DNA of 64,000 nucleotides from Burkholderia oklahomensis C6786 (GTDB taxonomy: Bacteria; Pseudomonadota; Gammaproteobacteria; Burkholderiales; Burkholderiaceae). Below, one piece after another: positions 1 through 10,884 of the stretch. Within the stretch, counting starts at the first letter, position 1. Each line of letters begins with the position of its first letter. The stretch spans positions 1,736,001 to 1,800,000 of the forward strand of contig NZ_CP009555.1 of NCBI RefSeq assembly GCF_000959365.1, given 5' to 3'. A program made the position numbers and the translations under genes. The notes below the pieces were generated by a model, which saw only the letters and a program-made list of their open reading frames with translations, was not told the origin of the DNA and did no database searches.

Positions 1-1348
1 TGCCGCCGCCCACGCCGCCCGTCGTCAGGTTCGTCCCTGCGTAGAGCGCGTTGTTCGCAACCTGCCATTGAATCCCGAGGTTCGCGTTGGTCGTCGAGTT
101 CAGCTCGACGACCAACGCCTCGATGTACACCTGCGCGCGCCGCGCGTCGAGCTGGTCGATCACCGCGCGCAGGTTCCGGTACACGGGATCCGACGCGGTG
201 ATGATGAGCGAGTTCGTCGCCGCATCGGCCTGGATCATGCCGCCCGGCTGATTCTCGTCGCTCTTGTCCTTGTCGCCGCCGAGGAGGCCGCCCGTGCCGA
301 GACCGCCGCCGCCCATCGTGCCGCCGGTGCCGCCCGACGAGCTCGACGACAGCCCCGACGGCAGCGGCGGGGTGCCCGACGTGCCCGTCGAGAAGTTCGA
401 GCCGCTCTGCGAGCCGCCTTGATTGAACGCATTCGCATCGTTCGAGCTCGCCGACGAGCCGCTTTCGCCGCCACCCTTGCCGAGCATTCCGCGCAGCGTC
501 TTCGCGAGCTTCACCGCATCGGCGTTGCGCAACGGCACGACGTGCATGTTGCCCGGCACACCGCTCGGCGCGTCGAGCTGCTGCGCGAGTTTCTTCGCCG
601 CGGCGAGGCGCTGCGCGTTCGACGCGCGCAGAAGCAGCGCGTTGGTCCGCGGATCGGCCTGCACGGTGACCTTGAGCGTCGCGTCGGTGTTGCCGATCGC
701 GCCCGGATCGAGCAGCTTCGTCAGCTGCGCGGCGATGTCGATCGCGTTCGCGTTCCTGAGCGGCACGACGGCGACCTGCGCACCCGCCGCGCTGTCGACG
801 CCCGAGATGATCCGCGCGATCCGGCGCACGTTGTCCGCGTAGTCGGTGACGACGATCGTGTTGTTGGCCGGATACGCGGTGATCGTGTTGTTCGGCGAGA
901 TCAGCGGACGCAGCACCGGGAGCAAGTTGTTGGCCGATTCGTTGCGCAGCTCGAACACTTGCGTGACGACCTGATCGCCGCGCGCCTGCGGCGTGTTGCC
1001 GATGTAGGTCGGCACGCCCTGCAGCTTCGCGTCGGCTTCCGGCACGACCTTCAGCACGCCGTGATCCTGGACGAGCGCGAAACCCTGCATCCGGAGCGCG
1101 GACTGCAGCGTCTTCAGCGCCTGATCTTCCGGCACGGGGCGTTCCGATACGAGGTTCAGCTGACCCTTGACGCGCGGGTCGACGATGATCGTCTTGCCCG
1201 TCGCGGCGCCGATCGCCTTCGCGACCTGATCGATGTCCGCATTGACGAAATTGAGCGTGACCTGAGCGTGAGCGGCCTGCGCGACGACGATTCCGGCGAC
1301 GACGAGCGCCGTTGCGACGCGCCGCAAAGCAAAGCGAGTTCTTGTCAT
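1..1348 (-). CDS. gspD: Type II secretion secretin GspD, N-terminal part (cut by window edge)
   Basis: Outer-membrane secretin of the general (type II) secretion pathway. About 449 codons are visible; the C-terminal gate region lies left of the window. It begins MTRTRFALRR, followed by a hydrophobic signal segment ending near AQAAHA, then N0 (LNFVNADIDQVAKAIG), then N1/N2 repeats with the typical PLRNANAIDIAAQL and VPLRNADAVKLAKTL stretches. Between roughly residues 295 and 380 there is a long Gly/Ser linker before the next ring domain (DQLDARRAQVYIEALVVEL), an insertion common in Burkholderia secretins. The start is set by the first in-frame ATG before the signal peptide, complement of 1346-1348. 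It is transcribed leftward, away from the transglycosylase gene. Family assignment is secure. Confidence 0.93.
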   Translation of the reverse strand, partial: MTRTRFALRRVATALVVAGIVVAQAAHAQVTLNFVNADIDQVAKAIGAATGKTIIVDPRVKGQLNLVSERPVPEDQALKTLQSALRMQGFALVQDHGVLKVVPEADAKLQGVPTYIGNTPQARGDQVVTQVFELRNESANNLLPVLRPLISPNNTITAYPANNTIVVTDYADNVRRIARIISGVDSAAGAQVAVVPLRNANAIDIAAQLTKLLDPGAIGNTDATLKVTVQADPRTNALLLRASNAQRLAAAKKLAQQLDAPSGVPGNMHVVPLRNADAVKLAKTLRGMLGKGGGESGSSASSNDANAFNQGGSQSGSNFSTGTSGTPPLPSGLSSSSSGGTGGTMGGGGLGTGGLLGGDKDKSDENQPGGMIQADAATNSLIITASDPVYRNLRAVIDQLDARRAQVYIEALVVELNSTTNANLGIQWQVANNALYAGTNLTTGGVGGG

Positions 1349-1735
1349 GGAGTAATGGATCGATGCCGACGGCGGCCGTGTCCGATGGTATTACGTAAGA
1401 TCGATGTCAAAAAAGCAGACATTAGCAGTTTTTCATGTCCGAAATATCACATTGAACTGAGAACTGTCTCACATACGCCATAAAAAAAAACGAATGCGTA
1501 TGCCGCATGTAAGTTATCCCATGCGAAGTCTCGCGAAGAACCAGCACGATAATGCGGTATAAACGTGCTTGGCAAACGCCGTAGTCCGAACCAACCGAAC
1601 GGCCTCCCTGCATTGCGAACCGTTCGGTTGCAGGTATGATACGGGCGGCCGGAGCGGCTTCGCGCGAAAAGCGCGTGCGGGTTTTCCCGGCCTTCTGCGA
1701 AGCGTAAAACAATTCACCGGTTCATTTCCTTCCAT
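1349..1735. other. Divergent intergenic region with 10-bp inverted repeat
   Basis: This non-coding stretch separates gspD from the rightward transglycosylase gene. It is AT-richer than its surroundings, with a run of nine A at 1482-1490. A perfect inverted repeat, AACCGAACGG at 1593-1602 and CCGTTCGGTT at 1620-1629 with a 17-nt spacer, sits about 110 nt upstream of the transglycosylase start and could be an operator or an RNA stem. Open frames across it look like chance. Confidence 0.5.
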
Positions 1736-2212
1736 ATGAGGATGCGGTTCGTCATTGTCGCGATGTTCGCCGCCGGCGCCTGGTCCGCCAGCGCGCCCGC
1801 ACGCGCCGACTGTTACGACGAGGCCGCAAAATACCAGAAGGTGAATCCGCTGATCCTGCGCGCGATCGCGTGGCAGGAATCGCACAATCGTCCGGAGGCG
1901 CTCAACAAGAACGCGAACGGCTCGACCGATTACGGCCTCATGCAGATCAACTCGATCCATCTGCCGACGCTGTCCCGCTACGGGATCACGAAAAACACGC
2001 TGATGGAGCCGTGCAAGAGCGTCTATATCGCCGCGTGGCATCTGCGCCGCAAGATGGACAAGTACGGCAACACGTGGCAGGCGGTGGGCGCCTACCATTC
2101 GGAGACGCCGTCGCTGCGCGACAAGTACGCGAAGCAGATCGCCGATATTCTCGTTCGATGGAAGCTGATGCCCGCGCCGGACGCACAGGATGCGCAGAGC
2201 GCGCAACGCTAG
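1736..2212 (+). CDS. Lytic transglycosylase, IagB/VirB1-like
   Basis: Small periplasmic peptidoglycan-cleaving enzyme of 158 residues. A signal peptide (MRMRFVIVAMFAAGAW to about ARA at residue 24) is followed by a single SLT domain. The catalytic Glu is in AIAWQESHNRP near residue 48; the supporting motifs are YGLMQIN and the late AVGAYHSE. Enzymes of this size typically open the cell wall locally for secretion systems or appendages. Its place beside the type II secretin gene suggests, but does not prove, a role in assembling that system. The ATG at 1736 is preceded by a weak purine stretch. Confidence 0.85.
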   Translation: MRMRFVIVAMFAAGAWSASAPARADCYDEAAKYQKVNPLILRAIAWQESHNRPEALNKNANGSTDYGLMQINSIHLPTLSRYGITKNTLMEPCKSVYIAAWHLRRKMDKYGNTWQAVGAYHSETPSLRDKYAKQIADILVRWKLMPAPDAQDAQSAQR

Positions 2213-2514
2213 CCGAACCGATCGCGAAGCAAACCCGGCCGCTGAGCCTATATAGATAGAGCGGGAATGCGCCGCCGGACCGCGCTTGCGCGAACCCGAC
2301 GCTCGCGCCGCGTGCAAGCGCTTCCGTCCGTCCCGTTCACGCCGCACGCATCATGAAATCGCCGCCGGCTCGCCGTCGCGCACGGCCGTCTGTCTATATT
2401 TGATGCACAATGCGGCTTTCCCGCCGCTCGTCCGCGCCGGCCGCACGCCGGTGCCGCCCCGTTTTCCGGGGCGCGGCGGCTCGCTTCCCGCTTTTTTCGT
2501 TGGTGCGCACCGCA
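2213..2514. other. Intergenic region upstream of the COG0523 GTPase
   Basis: About 300 nt with no convincing gene. The frame of the downstream GTPase stays open to 2410, but its Arg/Ala-rich extension does not resemble the family. I see no clear zinc-responsive (Zur) palindrome. Confidence 0.4.
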
Positions 2515-3837
2515 ATGAACCAGCCGTTGCCCGTCACCGTGCTGTCCGGCTTCCTCGGCGCCGGCAAGACCACGCTGCTCAATCACATCCTCGCGAATCG
2601 CGCCGGCCTGAAGGTCGCCGTGATCGTCAACGACCTCGCCGCCGTCAACGTCGACGCGACGCTCGTGCGCGACGCGGCCGAGTTGTCGCACGTCGAGGAG
2701 CGTCTCGTCGAAATGTCGAACGGCTGCATCTGCTGCACGCTGCGCGACGACCTGCTCGTCGAGATCCGCCGCCTCGCTGCCGAAAACCGCTTCGACGCGA
2801 TCCTGATCGAATCGACCGGCATCGCCGAGCCGATGCCGATCGCCGAGACCTTCACGTTCGTCGACGACGACGGCTCGACGCTCGCCGACGTCGCGCGCCT
2901 CGACACGATGGTCACGGTCGTCGACGCGTTCAATTTCCTGCGCGACTACGGCCGCGACGACGCGCTCGCCGAGCGCGGTCTCGCCGCAACCGAAGAAGAC
3001 GACCGCACGCTCGTCGAGTTGCTGATCGAGCAGATCGAATTCTGCGACGTGCTCGTCATCAACAAGGCGGATCTCGTCGATGCCGACGCGCTCGCGCGTC
3101 TGCAGCGCATCCTCGCGAATCTGAATCCGCGCGCGCGGCAGATCGTCAGCCGCTTCGGCGACGTGCCGCTCGCCGACGTGATCGACACCGGGCTCTTCGA
3201 TTTCGACGCGGCCGCGAATGCGCCGGGCTGGCTCGCGTCGCTCGAGCATCGCCACGACGAAGACGCCGACCACGACCACGGCGATGTGCACGTGCACAGC
3301 GAAGCCGACGAATACGGGATCGGCCACTTCGTCTATCGCGCGCGCCGGCCGTTTCATCCGGCGCGGCTCTGGGCGCTGCTGCACGAAGAGTGGAAGGGCG
3401 TGCTGCGCAGCAAGGGGTTCTTCTGGCTCGCGACGCGCGACGACATCGCCGGCTCGCTGTCGCAGGCGGGCGGGGTGTGCCGGCACGGTCCGGCCGGGCA
3501 CTGGTGGGCGGCGCAGGACCGCGCCGAATGGCCGCAAGAGGGCGACGAGCTGTACGAAGAGATCGTCGCCGACTGGCACGGCGACCTCGCCGATACGTCG
3601 ATCGGCGACCGACGGCAGGAGCTCGTGCTGATCGGCGTCGGGCTCGATGCGCCCGCGTGGCGCGCGAAGTTCGATGCGTGCCTGCTCACCGACGCCGAGT
3701 ACGTGCAAGGCAAGCACGCTTGGGCGAGCTACGCGGATCCGTTCCCGGCATGGGACGTCGACGATCATGATCATGAGCACGGCCATGACCACGACAACGA
3801 CCACGGCGACGACGCCGAGATCGTCCATCGGCACTGA
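2515..3837 (+). CDS. COG0523 (CobW/ZigA-type) metal-chaperone GTPase
   Basis: G3E-family P-loop GTPase of 440 residues. Walker A is [10 protein letters not shown] near residues 10-19, and the metal-binding CxCC motif of the family is in SNGCICCTL near residue 70. ESTGIAEP and VINKAD supply switch and guanine-recognition elements. A CobW C-terminal domain follows. Two His/Asp-rich stretches, at about residues 242-262 and at the very C terminus ([14 protein letters not shown]), suggest zinc or another divalent ion. The start is the ATG at 2515, which directly precedes the conserved [12 protein letters not shown] strand; a longer frame from 2410 is less likely. Family members insert metals or act in zinc starvation; the exact client is unknown. 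A terminator shared with hupB follows. Confidence 0.85.
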   Translation: MNQPLPVTVLSGFLGAGKTTLLNHILANRAGLKVAVIVNDLAAVNVDATLVRDAAELSHVEERLVEMSNGCICCTLRDDLLVEIRRLAAENRFDAILIESTGIAEPMPIAETFTFVDDDGSTLADVARLDTMVTVVDAFNFLRDYGRDDALAERGLAATEEDDRTLVELLIEQIEFCDVLVINKADLVDADALARLQRILANLNPRARQIVSRFGDVPLADVIDTGLFDFDAAANAPGWLASLEHRHDEDADHDHGDVHVHSEADEYGIGHFVYRARRPFHPARLWALLHEEWKGVLRSKGFFWLATRDDIAGSLSQAGGVCRHGPAGHWWAAQDRAEWPQEGDELYEEIVADWHGDLADTSIGDRRQELVLIGVGLDAPAWRAKFDACLLTDAEYVQGKHAWASYADPFPAWDVDDHDHEHGHDHDNDHGDDAEIVHRH

Positions 3838-3892
3838 TCGTCAAAGATTGAAAAAGACCATGCGGCGTGGCGAAAAAGCCGCGCCGAAAAGA

Positions 3893-3920
3893 AAAAACCC
3901 GCTGGCACCAGCGGGTTTTT
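3893..3920. terminator. Bidirectional intrinsic terminator between GTPase and hupB
   Basis: ACCCGCTGG and CCAGCGGGT pair around a two-nucleotide centre. The stem is flanked by an A run on the left and a T run on the right, so it can end transcripts arriving from both convergent genes. Confidence 0.85.
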
Positions 3921-3939
3921 CGTTCGCGAACAGCTCGTC

Positions 3940-4218
3940 TCAGCGCTTGTTCACTGCGTCCTTGAACGCCTTGCCAGCCGTGAACTTGACCGTCTTGGCT
4001 GCCGGGATCTTGATGGTCTCGCCCGTCTTGGGGTTGCGGCCCGTGCGCGCTGCGCGCTTGCCCGAACCGAAGCTACCGAAGCCGATCAGTTGAACTGAGT
4101 CGCCTTTCGACACAGACTTCTTGATCACTTCGAGGAGCGTGTCCAGCGTTTCGCCGGTTTGAGCCTTGCTGGCGCCCGTCTGGGCGGCGACGGCGTCGAT
4201 CAGTTCCTGTTTGTTCAT
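3940..4218 (-). CDS. hupB: DNA-binding protein HU (beta-type)
   Basis: Nucleoid-associated histone-like protein of 92 residues, the normal HU length. It starts [15 protein letters not shown] and carries the arm motif with GRNPKTGE and the intercalating-proline region IKIPAAKT. The ATG (complement of 4216-4218) has an AGGA ribosome site 7-10 nt upstream. A longer in-frame extension to 4320 is not HU-like and includes the promoter. It acts as a dimer that bends DNA without strict sequence preference. Confidence 0.95.
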   Translation of the reverse strand: MNKQELIDAVAAQTGASKAQTGETLDTLLEVIKKSVSKGDSVQLIGFGSFGSGKRAARTGRNPKTGETIKIPAAKTVKFTAGKAFKDAVNKR

Positions 4219-4266
4219 TAAGGTTCCTTTCCAGGTTAGGTTGACACGAACAGCGCGAACGCGCCG

Positions 4267-4294
4267 ATTATACGTGCGCGAACCGTGCCGTCTA
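4267..4294 (-). promoter_or_regulatory. Sigma70-type promoter for hupB
   Basis: On the minus strand a perfect TATAAT (complement of 4267-4272) is preceded after 16 nt by TAGACG (complement of 4289-4294), a four-of-six match to the -35 element. It lies about 50 nt upstream of the hupB start. Confidence 0.65.
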
Positions 4295-4312
4295 TAGTGT
4301 GTGGCGACGGCA

Positions 4313-4332
4313 CGGCGCAATGTATTGCGCCG
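4313..4332. repeat. 20-bp perfect palindrome upstream of hupB
   Basis: CGGCGCAATGTATTGCGCCG has nine-base arms around a GT centre. It lies just upstream of the hupB -35 element and about 280 nt before mnmC. Its position fits an operator for a dimeric regulator; no regulator can be named from sequence. The rest of 4333-4608 shows no gene or RNA that I recognise. Confidence 0.55.
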
Positions 4333-4608
4333 CGCAACGCACCGCCGGGTTTGCCTCCTGGCAGCTCCGCGATACGGCGCTTGCTATGATAGCGCAGCGC
4401 AAACCCAATAACGACAAGGGTTTCAAAGATTTTCGAGCGAATTTTGTCGAGTTAGATGCCTCGCGCGCGGTTTCCGAGCCGCGCGTTCCGGCTTCGCCGC
4501 GGCTCGTCCGAGGCTGACGCACCGTTCCGTTGGATTTTGCCAACGCCAGGCGGGACGGGGCTCGCGCGGCGGTTCGTCGCAATTTCGCCGCCTTCTTTTT
4601 TGTTTCGC

Positions 4609-6573
4609 ATGCCCGATCGAATCGTTCCGGCGACGCTCGTCTTCCGCGAAGACGGCACCGTCGTCTCGCCCCTCTACGGCGACATCTACCATAGCGCAGC
4701 AGGCGCGCTGGCCCAGGCCGACCACGTGTTCATCCGCGGCAACGGCCTGCCACGGCGCTGGCGGCACAAGCGAACTTTCACGATCGTCGAGACGGGTTTC
4801 GGCATCGGCTGCAACTTTCTCGCGACATGGGCTGCATGGCGCGCCGATCCGTCGCACGGCGAGCGGCTTCACTTCGTGTCGGTCGAAAAGCACCCGTTCG
4901 CGCGCGACGATCTGCGTCGCGCTGCCGCGCATATCGTTGCATATACAACTATTGAGCCGCTCGTCGACGAACTCGCGAACGCATGGCCCGCGATGACGCC
5001 GGGCGTCCACCGTCTCGAATTCGACGACGGCCGCGTGACGCTCACGCTCGTGTTCGGCGATGCGCTCGACGTGCTGCCGAATCTCGTGCTGCGCGCAAAC
5101 GCGTTCTATCTCGACGGCTTCGCGCCGTCGAAAAACGCGGACATGTGGTCGCCTGCGATCTTCAAGTCGCTCGCGAAGCTCGCCGACGAGCATGCGACGT
5201 TCGCGACCTACACGAGCGCGGGCACCGTCAAGCGTGCGCTCGACGAAGCGGGTTTCACGCATCGGAAAATCGAAGGCTTCGCCGGCAAGCGCGCGATGCT
5301 CGTCGGTGAATTCGCGCCGCGCTGGCGCGTGCGGCGCCATGAGCCGCCGCGCGCGCGCGCCGTCGGGACGCGCGATGCGCTCGTGATCGGCGCAGGGCTC
5401 GCCGGCTGCGCCGTCGTCGAGCGGCTCGCCACGCGCGGCTGGCACGTGACGCTGATCGAGCGACGCGCGGAGATCGCGAGCGAAGCATCCGGCAATCCCG
5501 CCGGCGTGTTCCACCCGATGATCGCGCGCGACGACAATCTCGCGGCCCGTCTGTCGCGCGCCGGCTTCCTTCACGCGCTGAACCGCTGGCGCGCGCTCGA
5601 GCGCGCAGGCCACGCGTTTGCGCGCAGCACGCAAGGTCTCGTGCAGCTCGCGACATCGGACGACGAGTTCGAGCGGATGCGCGAGAGCATCGAGGCGCTC
5701 GGCGTGCCGGCCGAGCTCGCGTCGACGCTGTCGCGCGACGAAGCACGAGCGCTGTTGCGAACGGACGTCGCATACGGCGGATGGCTGTTCCCGCAAGGCG
5801 GCTCGATCAGCCCTGCCGCGCTCGCGGCCGCGCAATGCGCGGCGGCCGGCGAAAAGCTCACGCGCATCGTCGGCGTCGAAGTCGCGCGGCTCGAGCGCGG
5901 CGACGACGGCCGCTGGCGCGCGCTCGACGCATCGGGCGCGACGCTTGCGCAGGCGAGCGTCGTCGTCGTCGCGAACGCGGCCGATGCCGCGCGCATCGCC
6001 GGCCTGCGGCATGCGCCGACGCAGCGCGTGCGCGGCCAGCTCACGCTGCTGCCACCGGGCAGCGCGCCGGACGTGCCGGTGCCCGTGATCGGCGACGGCT
6101 ACGTCGTGCCGCTTGCCGGCGGCGTCACGCTGACGGGCGCGACTTACGAGCCGGACGATACGGGCACGACACTGCGCGAAGCGGGCCATCGCGAAAACCT
6201 CGTCCGGCTCGAACGGCTGCTGCCTGAATTTTCTGCGGCCTCGCTCGACGCGAGCACGCTGACGGGCCGCGTCGGCTTTCGCTGCGTCGCGAGCGACCGG
6301 TTGCCGCTCGTCGGCGAACTCGGCGACGAGGCGGCGGCCGCTCGCGATGCGGCGGCGCTGACGGGCGCCAGGCTGCGCGACGTGCCGCGCGCGGCGAGCC
6401 TGTACGGCGCATTCGGCTACGGTTCGCGCGGGCTCGTCTGGGCGGCGCTCGGCGCGGAGCTGATCGCCGCGCAGATCGAAGGGGAGCCGTGGCCGCTCGA
6501 ACGCGAACTGGCCGAAGCGATCGACCCGGCCCGCTTCCTCGTCCGCGCACTGCGGCACGGGCGCGTCGACTGA
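4609..6573 (+). CDS. mnmC: tRNA 5-methylaminomethyl-2-thiouridine biosynthesis bifunctional protein MnmC
   Basis: Completes the mnm5s2U modification at the tRNA wobble position. The protein has 654 residues. The N-terminal methyltransferase half contains VETGFGIGCNFLATW and FYLDGFAPSKNADMW; the C-terminal FAD half begins near residue 260 with VIGAGLAGCAVVERL and removes the carboxymethyl group. Length and domain order match the fused enzyme. The start is the ATG at 4609 beginning MPDRIVPATLVF; a longer frame from 4456 lacks family similarity. MnmG, which makes the substrate of this enzyme, is encoded about 30 kb to the right. Confidence 0.93.
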   Translation: MPDRIVPATLVFREDGTVVSPLYGDIYHSAAGALAQADHVFIRGNGLPRRWRHKRTFTIVETGFGIGCNFLATWAAWRADPSHGERLHFVSVEKHPFARDDLRRAAAHIVAYTTIEPLVDELANAWPAMTPGVHRLEFDDGRVTLTLVFGDALDVLPNLVLRANAFYLDGFAPSKNADMWSPAIFKSLAKLADEHATFATYTSAGTVKRALDEAGFTHRKIEGFAGKRAMLVGEFAPRWRVRRHEPPRARAVGTRDALVIGAGLAGCAVVERLATRGWHVTLIERRAEIASEASGNPAGVFHPMIARDDNLAARLSRAGFLHALNRWRALERAGHAFARSTQGLVQLATSDDEFERMRESIEALGVPAELASTLSRDEARALLRTDVAYGGWLFPQGGSISPAALAAAQCAAAGEKLTRIVGVEVARLERGDDGRWRALDASGATLAQASVVVVANAADAARIAGLRHAPTQRVRGQLTLLPPGSAPDVPVPVIGDGYVVPLAGGVTLTGATYEPDDTGTTLREAGHRENLVRLERLLPEFSAASLDASTLTGRVGFRCVASDRLPLVGELGDEAAAARDAAALTGARLRDVPRAASLYGAFGYGSRGLVWAALGAELIAAQIEGEPWPLERELAEAIDPARFLVRALRHGRVD

Positions 6574-6673
6574 CTCGCTCGGCCGACTCACTATCTGGGC
6601 AACGGCGCCCCTCCTTTCTTGCGCGTCGCCGCTCCGTTCTCGAACCCGACGCAGACGCCGCACACAGAGTCGC

Positions 6674-6711
6674 CGCGCGGTTATCCACCCGGCCCTGTGG
6701 ATAACCGCGCG
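6674..6711. repeat. Inverted repeat carrying head-to-head DnaA boxes
   Basis: Arms CGCGCGGTTATCCAC (6674-6688) and GTGGATAACCGCGCG (6697-6711) are perfectly complementary around an 8-nt spacer. The left arm contains TTATCCACC (8/9 match to the DnaA box) and the right the perfect TGTGGATAA at 6696-6704. Confidence 0.75.
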
Positions 6712-6873
6712 AATTCCTAGCGCAATCACTGTGCAATCGATGTGGACGTAAACGGGGCAACTTCGCACAGCCGCACAGAGTCGAAAAAATTGCTCATCGA
6801 AACCCTGTGCGGGCAAACAGGCTGTACATCCGGTTATGCGGCGCGCAAGTCCATGATCCATCGGCGTAAACGC

Positions 6874-6934
6874 CGGTTATCCACAGAAAATCGGCTGCTT
6901 TGTTAACTTCTACTATGTATGTATACAGGTTTAC
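6874..6934 (-). repeat. Inverted copy A of an origin-like element
   Basis: Read on the minus strand it gives GTATAC, then TAGTAGAAGTTAACAA, then GCCGATTTTCTGTGGATAAC. The same order and almost the same bases occur on the plus strand at 9735-9804, with an extra GTAAAC inserted and a two-T deletion. Confidence 0.65.
6877..6885 (+). promoter_or_regulatory. DnaA box
   Basis: Perfect TTATCCACA, part of the segment that recurs inverted near 9.8 kb. Confidence 0.6.
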
Positions 6935-7315
6935 CTCGAAGTAAACGGGCTAGCCCTGGCGATCGGCCAACCCGTTGCCCAAATTCGGTCCGGTCCGGAA
7001 TAGCTGTGGCACAATCGGTCTCCTTCACGCATGTCACGGCGCTGCGCCACGCTTGCATCAACGGAACGGTCGGCTCGAATTCGAATCTGAGGATTTGAGA
7101 TCGCGCTGTCCATTCACACACGCCAGGCCGACCCCAGATCGGCCGCAAGCCCGACTGACCGTCGCACCCTTTTCGGCGACGCGGGCTTACCCCATGTCCT
7201 ACTGGTCGTACAGAACAACGAACGACGGGGCAACCACTCATCCAGCGCGCATCATTCGCTCGACTCGCTCGATCCGCGTCGCCGGAGGTTGCCTTCCAAA
7301 GGAGAAGTCACCACG

Positions 7316-9690
<2,375 letters not shown>

Positions 9691-9734
9691 AAAATAGTTT
9701 TTCAAATCGTCGCATCCGACGAGAACGGGTTTAG

Positions 9735-9804
9735 GTTTACCCCAACGTATACGTATGTAAACGTAGTAGTAGTTAACAAGCCCCCGCCGATTCTGTGGAT
9801 AACT
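9735..9804 (+). repeat. Inverted copy B of an origin-like element
   Basis: The order GTATAC (9747), TAGTAGTAGTTAACAA, GCCGATTCTGTGGATAAC matches copy A at 6874-6934 read on the opposite strand. The two copies enclose the antiporter and YbdK genes. Confidence 0.65.
9794..9802 (-). promoter_or_regulatory. DnaA box
   Basis: Perfect TGTGGATAA (TTATCCACA on the minus strand), inside copy B of the duplicated element. Confidence 0.6.
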
Positions 9805-9962
9805 TGATATTTCGCCGCAAAGTCAAAGACCTGTGACATTGACAACGACGCGAATCGAGTAGGAATTTCGGCGGACGGCTCGGGACGGAAAATTTTTCGG
9901 CGAGCCTGTGCGGCAGGTTGTCAAGAAACGACACACAGTTCGTTCCTGTGTTTATTCAGTCG

Positions 9963-9971
9963 TTATCCACA
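9963..9971 (+). promoter_or_regulatory. DnaA box
   Basis: Perfect TTATCCACA, facing the box at 9794-9802 across 160 nt. Confidence 0.6.
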
Positions 9972-10203
9972 GGTTTGGTGGGATAACTTAGCTGTACGAT
10001 TTTCCGCTCTCGCTTAGAATGTCGGCTTCGCGGTGGTCGGCGCCGACGGGGGTGCTGAAACCGCGTGCAGGTTCGCGGCGTGTGCCTCGCGGCGAACATG
10101 TCGGACGCGCTCGTCCGGGTGCGCCCTTTTGAGACAGAGATCGAGACCTGATCTCCCCACAAACGGCCGCCTTCAAAAGACGGCCGGCAACAGCGAAAAG
10201 ACT

Positions 10204-10845
10204 ATGAGCGAAGGTGTTTACGGGAATCAGGCTGCGGGGCGAGTGACCCACAGCCTGTTGCGGTTGAGCACGGCTATGCGGAGCCAGGCATGGGATTGGG
10301 CGGAAGGCGCGGGGTTGACGCCGACGCAGGGTGAAATCCTCGTGCTGCTGCTTCAACGCAAGGGGCCGATGCGGCTGGGCGAGATTGCGCGCGAAACGCA
10401 ATTGACCGCGGCAACGACGAGCGATGCGGTGAGCACGCTCGAGCACAAGGGGCTCGTCGAGAAGCGTCGCGCGCTCGACGACGGTCGCGCGCTCGCGGTG
10501 CGCTTGAGCGCGCGCGGCCGCACGGCGGCGAAGAAGGCGCTGCAGTGGCCGGACTTCCTGTCGAAGGCGGTCGGCACGCTCGGCAGCGACGAGCAGGGCG
10601 TGCTGTATCGCGCGCTGCTGAAGACGCTGCGCGAGCTGCAGGTCAAGGGCGACATTCCGCCGCACCGGATGTGCGTGACGTGCAAGCACTTCCAGCCGGG
10701 CAAGGCGGTGCGCAAGCCGACCTACCGTTGTTCGTTGCTCGACCTGACGATGGCGGACAGCGACCTGCGTCTCGACTGCGCGGTGCACGAGGAAGCGGAC
10801 GCCCTGACGCAGAAGAAGACCTGGAAACTCTTCGCGCAGGCGTAA
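10204..10845 (+). CDS. MarR-family regulator with four-cysteine C-terminal tail
   Basis: Winged-helix DNA-binding protein of 213 residues. The MarR core spans about residues 20-150, with the recognition region MRLGEIARETQLTAATTSDAV and the wing KRRALDDGRALAVRLS. Unlike typical MarR proteins of about 145 residues, it continues into a tail with CVTCKHF (C157, C160), then C176 and C192, a spacing that could hold zinc or an Fe-S cluster. Start ATG 10204; the upstream frame to 10033 is non-coding in character. The amidotransferase gene follows after 39 nt. The ligand and targets are unknown. Confidence 0.8.
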   Translation: MSEGVYGNQAAGRVTHSLLRLSTAMRSQAWDWAEGAGLTPTQGEILVLLLQRKGPMRLGEIARETQLTAATTSDAVSTLEHKGLVEKRRALDDGRALAVRLSARGRTAAKKALQWPDFLSKAVGTLGSDEQGVLYRALLKTLRELQVKGDIPPHRMCVTCKHFQPGKAVRKPTYRCSLLDLTMADSDLRLDCAVHEEADALTQKKTWKLFAQA

Positions 10846-10884
10846 TGCGCGTCGAGCGGGGGCTCGGACGAGCCGGAGGCGCCG

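Larger units (their letters stand above)
6574..7315. other. Long non-coding region with DnaA boxes (candidate oriC half 1)
   Basis: There are 742 nt without a credible gene. The left half holds a 15-bp-arm inverted repeat with two DnaA boxes (6674-6711), a third perfect box at 6877-6885, and four copies of GTAAAC/GTTTAC (6748, 6866, 6929, 6941). A 60-nt part (about 6874-6934) recurs inverted at 9735-9804. The right part, 6960-7315, contains only the leader of the antiporter gene as far as I can see. The calls rest on motifs alone. Confidence 0.55.
9691..10203. other. Non-coding region with DnaA boxes (candidate oriC half 2)
   Basis: A 513-nt gap, AT-richer than its flanks at 9690-9720 and 9885-9900. 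It contains the plus-strand copy of the duplicated element (9735-9804) and two perfect, convergent DnaA boxes (9794-9802 minus, 9963-9971 plus). The part after about 10020 is the leader of the MarR gene. A replication-origin role is inferred from motifs and from parS/parAB nearby. Confidence 0.55.

Noticed and set aside
68..1483. Long plus-strand open frame of 471 codons across gspD
   Set aside because: Antisense shadow of the secretin gene; Arg-rich composition with no family features, an effect of high GC.
1422..1712. 96-codon minus-strand frame in the gspD-transglycosylase gap
   Set aside because: No ribosome site, no domain or signal, crosses the region expected to hold promoters.
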